A stretch of DNA of 64,000 nt, from contig CM055104.1 in the NCBI GenBank assembly GCA_029204225.1, positions 44,893,835-44,957,834 of the forward strand, read 5' to 3'. The stretch is from Diphasiastrum complanatum. Taxonomy: Eukaryota; Streptophyta; Lycopodiopsida; Lycopodiales; Lycopodiaceae. Shown one piece after another: positions 56,724 to 64,000 of this stretch (position 1 is the first letter of the stretch; the number at the start of each line of letters is the position of its first letter). The position numbers were made by a program, and so were the translations under genes. The notes beneath the pieces are model-generated. The model was not told where the DNA came from. It saw only the letters and a list, made by a program, of their open reading frames with translations, and did not search any database.

Positions 56724-58340
56724 TTAGAAACAAATGGGGCATCTGAGGAGGCCATTTTCGTTGCAGTCAGGACAGCGCACCACCTCATTCGTGTCTGATA
56801 TGATCTTGCAGCTACCACTGCAGGTCGGACAGGGTATGAATCTCACTCCACCGCATCCTTCACAAGTCTTGCCAGATGTCTCTCTTGGCAGGCCGTCAAG
56901 CAACTTTGCTAGTAGGCCGTCTTCGTTAAGTTGCAAAAGTTCTTCTACGCCTCCAATATATCTGCCTTTGATGAATAGTCTGGGAACTGGAAGGGGCTTT
57001 TCAAGCAAGTCCTTTAACTCTTTTCGGAAGCCAGAATGCATTGAGACATCTCTCTCGTCAATTTTGATGTTAAAACCTTGAAGCGTCATCCTCATGTTAT
57101 TATAATCTTCGTAAGTTTTTCGTATGCCTCTTAAGCTTGTGAAGTAGAGCACTACTCTCTCCTCTCCTCCTGGAGGGCACCTAATCTCGAACTTTTCTAA
57201 TCCATTGAGATTCAGCTTCTTTTCTTCTACCTCGATGGCAGAAACCTTTGAGGAGGAGAATTTTTTGTTAGTAAGAGCTTTGTTGAACACCTCCAAGGCC
57301 ATCGGAATTTTGTTCTTCTTGTTGCTTGCTCCGCCTGCAGAAAGATGCTCATCTTCTGGCTCTGGGAAAAGGCACTTGGCCACGACAGAGCTCTCAGTTT
57401 CAGAGAATACATCAACTTCTCCATCGCTTTTTATGTAACACCAGTCGTCACCTGTCATTTGGCTCAGCACAGCTTTTTCAACTGAATTCAGGATTTCAGG
57501 ATCAAACCTCAGAGATTCAGTATCGTTTGCATTGTAACGATTGGGAGTGGAGTATCCACCGCCTGCATCGATTTTCGACTGGTCATCCGGGCTAGCAGAA
57601 ACTTCAGCAACCTCGCAGGCATTTTCCTCTGGAATGCCTTTCTGAGAGTCCAATTCAGTGCCAGTAAACAATGAAGCTCCATAGAACAAACCTTTGATAT
57701 TTCGATTGTGGGAAAACAATGATGCAGAACCATCTCTACTTTTCAATCTTTCTTTGTCCGCATTGATAGCTTTTGCTGAATATACTTTCTCTGAAGGCAT
57801 CTCTCCAGAAAAATCGACCATTTGGTAAGAATTCTCGTTAAGTTTCCGAATTTTCTGTGCTTGAGACGAAGAAAACGACCTACCATAAACCTTCGTGTTC
57901 TTCTCCCTCGATCTCTCTTTTACAGCGGAACACTGCTCTTCTTCGAGATCTTCCATAAGCTCCCAAACATTAATCACATCTGCTACCTCGGACGGTTCTA
58001 GAGCCTCCATTGCCGATCTTACTTTCACCTTCGTCAATTGCTGACTTTCTCTCGAAGTTATTGAAGGATCAGAGTTCTTTTCATGCTGAAGTTCAGGCTT
58101 ACCACGGGAAGAAACTGTGACTTCACCAGCAGCATGCTCTCTTGTCTCCATCTTCAAGGCTCCATAAGTACTAGAAGTCAGGGCTACTACGTGGAATGGA
58201 CTGCGCTCTGGAGACTTTAAAGGGCGTAATGGCAATGAAAAACTTCGAGAAAAGTTATGTAAAGGACTTCGTTTCAGAGGAGCATCCCAACCAACCTCCT
58301 GAGCTTGTATTTGCAAATGCTTTGATGAAGCGCACCCCAT
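56724..58340 (-). CDS. Glutaredoxin-like protein with Cys-rich C-terminal zinc domain
   Basis: Intact 538-residue single-exon gene. The N-terminus MGCASSK is a typical N-myristoylation signal, suggesting membrane attachment. Residues 20-390 are low in recognisable structure, with Ser-rich phosphosite-like stretches, an acidic ENVWELMEDLEEE-type region near 123-135, and KKNKIPMALEVFNKAL. Residues 394-485 are a glutaredoxin-like fold: VVLYFTSLRGIRKTYEDYNN, PVPRLFIKGRYIGG with the conserved cis-proline region, then VEELLQLNEDGLL. The CxxC active site is replaced by TSLRG, as in the plant At5g39865/At3g28850 class, so thiol-disulfide activity is not expected. Residues 493-537 hold four CxxC pairs (CEGC, CPTC, CPDC, CPIC) likely to bind zinc. 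The role of this class is poorly known. The start is the first Met of the myristoylation motif. Confidence 0.93.
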   Translation of the reverse strand: MGCASSKHLQIQAQEVGWDAPLKRSPLHNFSRSFSLPLRPLKSPERSPFHVVALTSSTYGALKMETREHAAGEVTVSSRGKPELQHEKNSDPSITSRESQQLTKVKVRSAMEALEPSEVADVINVWELMEDLEEEQCSAVKERSREKNTKVYGRSFSSSQAQKIRKLNENSYQMVDFSGEMPSEKVYSAKAINADKERLKSRDGSASLFSHNRNIKGLFYGASLFTGTELDSQKGIPEENACEVAEVSASPDDQSKIDAGGGYSTPNRYNANDTESLRFDPEILNSVEKAVLSQMTGDDWCYIKSDGEVDVFSETESSVVAKCLFPEPEDEHLSAGGASNKKNKIPMALEVFNKALTNKKFSSSKVSAIEVEEKKLNLNGLEKFEIRCPPGGEERVVLYFTSLRGIRKTYEDYNNMRMTLQGFNIKIDERDVSMHSGFRKELKDLLEKPLPVPRLFIKGRYIGGVEELLQLNEDGLLAKLLDGLPRETSGKTCEGCGGVRFIPCPTCSGSCKIISDTNEVVRCPDCNENGLLRCPICF

Positions 58341-59508
58341 GCTTTGTGGACAATGTCAAGCGTTACAACGGCTTGGAACTTCCTTGATGACTCGACTTCA
58401 AGTATACATAAGCGACTGAGTTTTAAAAGATGGATTTAGCACCAAAAGGCGACCATTCACACAAAAGAATAAGCTCTGAGTGTTGCTGTTGATCCTAAGA
58501 AAGTCGAAAGGCTAAAAAATTCTCCCCACTCACCACACATTCAAAGTCAGCAAATGTTCTGCTTCTAATGTTGTCAAGAGAAGATGCAGCCACGTTTCTT
58601 GCACAGTTATTTTTCCGTAAGATACAGGTCCGGTAATCGAAAAAGAAGCTCTGTCAAATAGCAGCAGTCCATTCAAACTTGGAGCATGAATCGAAACAAA
58701 ATTACGCTAATGATGTGACAAGAAGGCTGGCAAGATGAAGCGACTGATCTTCCGGACCAAATCATCTAGCAGAAGTGAGGCACAACATGGAAGCTCAGAT
58801 ATTGAAGATAAATACTCACTGCCAGCATACAAAGTGCCTGGAACTATCAGAGTAAAGGAATGAAGCTAGCAAAGATCTAGGTTCACTGCATACTTTGCCG
58901 TGCTGCTTACATAATAGGTTACTAGAAAAGCTCTAGACATGTCACTTACGAATAAACTGCATCTACTCACGCATTGCCAGAGCCAATCCTAAACCTTGTA
59001 CTGCAGCATAATATTTTCTGACAAACACGACAAAAACAGAGTCGATATCAGCTCAAAAATATTCCAACAACGCCCACATGCTCCACCCATGGATCTTCAC
59101 ATCCGGATGCACCCAAGTCGCATCATCAATCACCAGTAGCCGCAAGCTCCTGCAGAATCCCGCAGGCTTCACAACATCAACCTTGAGTAGGAATTTTCAA
59201 TTCTACAAATTCTGCCATCGCTGATCGCTCTTGTCTTTCCCCTCCATGGCCATGCCCAGCGCCCACTACCCAAAATCTTCCTCTGTCGGCTTACTACGCG
59301 TGAAGACCCGGCATGGCCAGCTACCCCTGCAGCCACATTTAATTTCTCACCTCTTGCTTCACTCTTTCATGGGTGGAAAAAGAACCCAAAGCCTTGCTGC
59401 AGGTTCGGAGAAACAGTTCCTAACGTGATACGTGACTTATGCAACACCGCGTGTGGACAAAAGCACAGACACAAAGCAAAGCAAAGCAAAGAAAAAGAGA
59501 TAGAGAAG

Positions 59509-59512
<4 letters not shown>
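58341..59512. other. Upstream region of the glutaredoxin-like gene
   Basis: Probably includes its 5' UTR and promoter on the minus strand. GC content rises around 59060-59350. On the minus strand the (CT)n tract at 59513-59561 lies about 1.1 kb upstream of the start codon. CT-rich tracts are common near plant promoters, but no TATA box or start site can be assigned. The plus-strand frame at 59231-59428 shows no domain. Confidence 0.35.

Positions 59513-59561
<49 letters not shown>
59513..59561. repeat. (AG)n microsatellite, about 49 bp
   Basis: Uninterrupted run preceded by AGCAA repeats (AAGCAAAGCAAAGCAAAG). Confidence 0.97.
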
Positions 59562-59566
<5 letters not shown>

Positions 59567-60129
59567 GAGCGACCATCTCCTTTCCTTTAAGAGCAGGTCA
59601 CGCCTCACAGGTAAGCAGGGGCAGCTGCAGCTACCATCACCAGCCTTTGGGAAAGTTGGCCGTTTATAGCTTAGAGACTAGACTCTAGAAGCATGGGAGC
59701 ATTCAATTTTAGCATCTATTTGGCCTTTTTCAACCACATCCTCAAACTTTTTGAAGTGAAATAGAAAGTTGAAATCCCATTTCCACCTCAAATTCATGGA
59801 GTTCACCAAATTCACCAGCCCAACGCCTTGATGAAAGTCCATAATCCCGAAATTTACCTTACGCAAAGCCTTCGCGATTGAGCAAGGAAATGCACGAATA
59901 TCTTAAAAGATTCATCGAGCTTTATGGCCCAATACAACCCCCAAGCAACGCTTTATGCCCCCTCGGGCAACTACCCTCCGAGGTTGTAAATCCGTGTCCA
60001 AGGATCTAACCTTATACTTTATGCCCATAACCTTTTTTCTTGAAGTTGGTAAAGAATTTGATCTATTCCATGGACTCTATTATTGTCAAGGCCGAGGCAT
60101 ACATACATTGTATGTTGTATGTTTTCAGT
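59562..60129. other. Intergenic, nothing recognised
   Basis: No coding or structural signal identified. Confidence 0.45.
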
Positions 60130-60239
60130 ATTGTCAACATTGATTCCCATTGGGTTGGCTTAGTTGGTTAGCTTGACATCCAAAGTCCCAAGTTCGAGCC
60201 TCCCTTTGGAAAGCAAGAAGCATTATTGTCAAGATTGAT
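60130..60239 (+). mobile_element. Short tRNA-derived SINE with target duplication
   Basis: An RNA polymerase III A box (TGGCTTAGTTGG, 60156-60167) and B box (GTTCGAGCC, 60192-60200) sit about 24 bases apart, as in tRNA genes. The 80-bp unit (60145-60224) is bordered by ATTGTCAACATTGAT (60130-60144) and ATTGTCAAGATTGAT (60225-60239), 14 of 15 identical, consistent with a LINE-type target duplication. It has no acceptor stem, so it is not a functional tRNA gene. Confidence 0.7.
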
Positions 60240-61461
60240 GCTTGCATGTAATGTACATTATATCTTATTACCATTATGAAAGTGGTGAAACCTTAAAAAC
60301 ATAGGCAAAATGGTCTCGTTAGAGATGTTTACTAGTTGTACAAATTTTTTTATAAGTTACAACATCTCACTTGGAAGGAGTTTGATGTAATTTTTAGAAT
60401 GACCTTAAGGGGTAATGATCCTTACCACCATTACATGCCACTAAAGTGGTTCACAGCATCCCCGTCCCTAAAAGATTCTCTTATCCATTTGGTGTACATT
60501 ATGTTGTATGTCTTGTGTGCATCTAAGAGGAATCTAACTCTCATGGAGAGGCGAGCAGATCTTAACCAACATGCGAACTATTGGAAGACATTTAATGTGC
60601 ATTGATGCAAAGGTCAAACTCTACAAAGAAACAAAAGTGATAGTTGGGGAATCATGCGTTATCCTTGACACTATTATGCACTTGCCAATTTGGGGATTAT
60701 GTACAGGTTTTGCCTTCAATTAGGTTTATCACATAAGAAAATTCAAGGGCCCACTATGAAGTTTAAAATTGGAACAAGAATATTTCATCATTATATTCTG
60801 ATCTTGAATTCCATATATAAGCCTAAAAAGCTTGTTACATCTCAAACAAATTAACACGTTTGGCCAATAAAAAAATTTAGGTGCACCAAGTGCTGACCTT
60901 TACAACTACAAAAGCTTGTGTATCCATGAAATGCAACACTTAGCTGAATTTGAAGATTTTTTTTTCAGGTGGATAATCCATGCATCGACAATATTTTTGA
61001 CAAGATCCAATTAGTTTGCCAAGAGCATCAATCAACAACATTGAAAGATCTTTAAGCGTGAACATCCACGTGTAGATGTTCCACACCAAGAGTTTTTGAA
61101 ACCTATGACAACATTTTAGAGAGAAATTGATTCTCAGTGGCTGCCTTCACATGTAGATAATCCACACAACATTCATTCATAATAGAAACTGCACATGGTA
61201 CATGGGAGGTTAAAACAGTTTTTTTGTTGGGCATCAATTATCCACATGTAGATTATTCACATCATATTAATATTCTACATGGATCAGATTTTAGGATAAT
61301 CCACAAGATTTCTAGAGCGTTAGATTCATGGATAACATGTGAATAGGTCTCCATGGAATATCCACGTACGGAGTGAATAATTACCAAAGAGATTGCATTG
61401 ATCAATCAATCAATGGATTTTTTGTTGAGCAATTGCTCAATTCAAGAAATGTCTCCCAAAC
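60240..61461. other. Intergenic with a dispersed short motif
   Basis: Variants of ATCCACATGTAGATNATTCACA recur in either form at about 60969, 61065, 61150, 61230 and 61290. Otherwise no gene is recognised. Confidence 0.4.
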
Positions 61462-62847
61462 TGTTGGAGGGTTTGCGGATCCCAAGGCAACCCTAACCCT
61501 AGTTAATAAGTGAGAGGGATTTGGCACCCTGCGTGTGTAAGTCCAATCCGATGATCACATAGAGATTTGATTAATTAGAAAGTCAATAAAAGGACTCTAG
61601 GCCTTTTTGAGGGACTTTTAATATCGCAGGGCCTAAATGTCAAGTTAGTGAATAAAGTTGGGTTTCCCTCCAATTTCGATGGTTCCCACACTTTTTTAAA
61701 TTCTACTATAAACAGGCACCAACTCGAGTTCCTACACATGTTCATTTCCTCATTTCAATAAAGCGGATTGGTTCTCTTCAAAAATGGATTGATGAATGTC
61801 CTTGCCCTTCTTCTTTCCTTCTCCATCTCTCATGCTTTCTTTGGATTTTGCTAATTGTTGGATCTGATTGTTATTGGGATTGCATGTTATTATACTTTCT
61901 ATGAGAGAGAAAGAGAGAGAGATAAAGAGTAAGCTATCTTTGTTTTGGATCGTAGTGTTAATGGATGTAGTGTTAATACTTAGGGTTAATGAATGTTAGA
62001 GTTAGATTTGGATCCTCCATTCATGTTGAAATCTGAACTAAACTACGCGTGACAACTAATCTCGTCTCTTTGATGCTAGATTGACTAGATCTTGGATTCA
62101 GGTTAGGCAAGGAAAGAAACCCACTACACAAACATTTTTCTATTGGATAGCTCAACTGGATAAGTGATAGCTCAGTGTGGCTAAGCTCTAATTGTGATCT
62201 GCGACCAAACAACTGTCTTCAACTGTCATTTGGATAAGCCTAAATGACATTCATAACTAGTATACATAGTTGATCATTTTCTAGATTAAGATTTGATTAG
62301 TGAATAGAGCTATTGATCATAGAGATTAAAATAGCACATTGTTAGAAACATTTATTGCTTATTAGCGGAAGTGCATCAGATAGAGTCAATCAAATACTCA
62401 ACGATAGTTTCAAATATACAGTTGCATCTGCTATTGCTTTGTGTTCACGATTTATCCGATTTGTACATGACACTTTTTTGAATTGATTATACAATTTTAT
62501 TACATTTAGTATTATATTAGAATGATCGAATGCTTCTCTATTCTATTGTAATATGATTATGTTCTCTTATAATTTTGTCTGAACCATCAAATACTTTGAT
62601 ACGATAGCTATATATTCGATACAACAATGTTTAGTTTGTTATGTTTGTCTACGAAGTCAATTTAACAGATTTTGATGATTTCAAAGTTAGAATCAATTAG
62701 AATCAAATGTGGCAATAGTAGCGATAGTTTTGTTCAATTTTGATAGGTGTAATCATGCATTAAGAGAAAAAATTACTCCGTAGAGCCTAATAGTGCATCT
62801 ATCGAATGTAGTCTTTTCTTTATTGAACATCCTTTCATTCTTCCATC
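61462..62847 (+). repeat. 5' LTR of a further copia element ('E')
   Basis: The right edge is fixed by the PBS-like TGATATCAGAGCC that follows CCATCA at 62847. The left edge TGTTGGAGGGTTTGCGGATC at 61462 is inferred from the TG start. A TATA box (CTATAAACAGG, core 61707-61712) and AATAAAG at about 61758 fit LTR promoter and polyadenylation signals. Confidence 0.65.
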
Positions 62848-62848
62848 A

Positions 62849-63100
62849 TGATATCAGAGCCATAATTTGTGGTATTAGATTATGCATTTGCAGTTACATC
62901 TCAATCCCAGTTCAGTTTCATTTGTTGATTTTCAAGAGAGTGCTAAGTGCATTGGAATAGGTTCAAAGAGAAGATCAGATCATTGCAACATGGCAACCTC
63001 AAGTGGCTTCATATTGGAAAGCAATGATAGGCTTACCTCAACAAATTATTCTACTTGGAAGGTGGGTGAGGATGGAATGAATCAATTATAATCACATGGC
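62849..63100 (+). pseudogene. Copia element E: PBS and gag start
   Basis: After the PBS and a short leader, the frame from about 62991 reads MATSSGFILESNDRLTSTNY then STWKV, matching the start of copia gag (compare LTSTNYSTWK of the family). It stops at about 63090 and nothing further of the element is recognised, so it is truncated. Confidence 0.7.
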
Positions 63101-63178
63101 ACTTCCAATAGACTTGATGACGATCTCTTTAGCAGCAGCATAAAAAGCTTGCACAAAATATAATGAGATAATAGGATA

Positions 63179-63348
63179 CATAATAATTAACTAGCAAGCA
63201 AATATTGAATACCTTGTATATAACCCATCATTTTATTTTATTCTGATGGGTCTCCACCCGCCGCATAATAATTAACTAGCAAGCAAATATTGAATACCTT
63301 GTATATAACCCATCATTTTATTTTATTCTGATGGGTCTCCACCCGCTG
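63179..63348. repeat. 85-bp tandem duplication, nearly perfect
   Basis: The unit starting CATAATAATTAACTAGCAAG at 63179 repeats at 63264 with a single difference near the end (CCGCCG against CCGCTG). Such similarity implies a recent duplication. Confidence 0.97.
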
Positions 63349-63641
63349 CGGCGGGTGGAGACCCAGCAATTTTTTTTTTATAAATGTTTTTAGTTTCAAC
63401 CCGTCGCGGCGGGTGGAGACCCATTATCATTTTTTTTCTTAATTTTTTTCAGATGGGTCTCCTGCATCTGATGGCTCTCCACCCGTGCCACGGTCTCCAC
63501 TCGTTTGATGGGTCTCCACCCGTCGCCATGACACGCATCAGAAATTTGTTTTTGATGAGCCCCCCCATTGGGTGGAGACCCATTAAACATTCTTTTTTTG
63601 AATTTTTTTTTATCCCCATCGCTGCAGATGGAGACCCATCA
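63245..63641. repeat. Array of alternating inverted GGGTGGAGACCC units
   Basis: About ten copies of TGGGTCTCCACCC or its complement GGGTGGAGACCCA, including degenerate ones: forward at 63247, 63332, 63452, 63470, 63491 and 63507; reversed at 63351, 63411, 63570 and 63626. They are separated by T-rich spacers. The pair 63332-63346 and 63351-63365 forms a perfect 15-bp hairpin with a 4-base loop. The 12-base core GGTGGAGACCAC also occurs once more near 63921. No coding role is evident. Confidence 0.9.
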
Positions 63642-63729
63642 GAATTATTTTTCAATTTCTTTTCAGAATATATGCAATTCAAAAAAATTGCTATCTATCA
63701 AAATAAACTAACTTTACCATATTTAACAT

Positions 63730-63731
<2 letters not shown>

Positions 63732-63825
<94 letters not shown>
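63732..63825. repeat. (AG)47 microsatellite
   Basis: Uninterrupted 94-bp run, the longest in the window. Confidence 0.97.
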
Positions 63826-63827
<2 letters not shown>

Positions 63828-64000
63828 TTGATAATTGAAGGTGATCAAAAAATCACAATTCACTTCAAAATCACAGTTTGCAAAAAAAAAACAATAGGAT
63901 AATTGAAAGTGAATCTATGGTGGAGACCACCTTCACTTATAAGAAATTTGGAGAGTAGAATTGAAATTTTGTTTATGAGATAAATTGGTATTGACACATG

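Noticed and set aside
59231..59428. Plus-strand small protein upstream of the glutaredoxin-like gene
   Set aside because: No domain; GC rise here is more simply explained by the promoter/5' UTR of the minus-strand gene.
60145..60224. Functional tRNA gene
   Set aside because: A and B boxes fit but there is no acceptor or anticodon stem pairing; the flanking duplication points to a SINE.

Overview
This window looks like gene-poor, repeat-rich plant nuclear DNA, most likely from an angiosperm or other seed plant. The evidence is several Ty1/copia and Ty3/gypsy LTR retrotransposon families with the plant-type primer-binding site TGGTATCAGAGC, hAT- and MULE-derived coding remnants, MITEs, long (GA)n/(CT)n tracts, and two intact genes of plant-specific architecture. 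The species cannot be named from the sequence. I see no CRISPR array, no rRNA gene and no organelle-derived block.

Only two genes look intact, both on the minus strand and each a single open frame. One is a C2-domain protein of the SRC2-like class (30454-31476). The other is an N-myristoylated glutaredoxin-like protein of the At5g39865/At3g28850 class (56724-58340), which lacks the catalytic cysteine motif and ends in a cysteine-rich zinc-binding tail. Two further host genes survive as decayed exons on the minus strand: class 3 lipase exons (2731-3120) and an unidentified intron-containing gene (about 10360-12240).

Layout. 1-1.7 kb: a decayed hAT/DUF659 gene with an in-frame 39-bp minisatellite, then a palindromic MITE-like block. 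1.7-3.4 kb: lipase exons. 3.4-6 kb: a dead Ty3/gypsy pol. 6.5-9 kb: (CT)n tracts, a coiled-coil remnant and a minus-strand copia remnant. 10-13 kb: the unidentified decayed gene. 13.2-13.65 kb: a 43-bp tandem array and a hairpin. 13.8-17.4 kb: a minus-strand copia element ('D') with its 3' LTR. 17.6-25.0 kb: copia 'A1' with both LTRs; its 5' LTR carries two nested MITEs whose empty sites are preserved in the 3' LTR. 26.1-26.5 kb: an LTR with PBS. 29.8-30.4 kb: tandem duplications and a SINE-like unit. 30.4-31.5 kb: the C2 gene. 32.5 kb: another LTR end. 33.8-37.6 kb: copia 'A2' (minus) with a foreign insert in gag. 38.6-39.4 kb: a ~240-bp satellite. 39.5-47.5 kb: coiled-coil and SWIM/MULE remnants, with a copia integrase joined in frame to a MULE transposase. 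47.5-48.1 kb: an LTR fragment. 48.1-51.5 kb: copia 'A3'. 51.5 kb: a gypsy RT scrap. 53-54.1 kb: a MITE relic, a poly-C run and a near-perfect 50-bp foldback. 56.7-58.3 kb: the glutaredoxin-like gene. 60.1 kb: a short SINE with target duplication. 61.5-63.1 kb: a copia LTR, PBS and gag start. 63.2-63.8 kb: an array of alternating inverted copies of a GGGTGGAGACCC unit, then (GA)n.

The genes do not form a pathway or operon; the main story is nested transposition and decay. I found no convincing new biochemical system. The items most worth a second look are the copia-MULE fused frame, the 54.0-kb foldback, the 63.2-63.6 kb inverted-motif array, and the two MITEs dated by their empty sites in the sister LTR.
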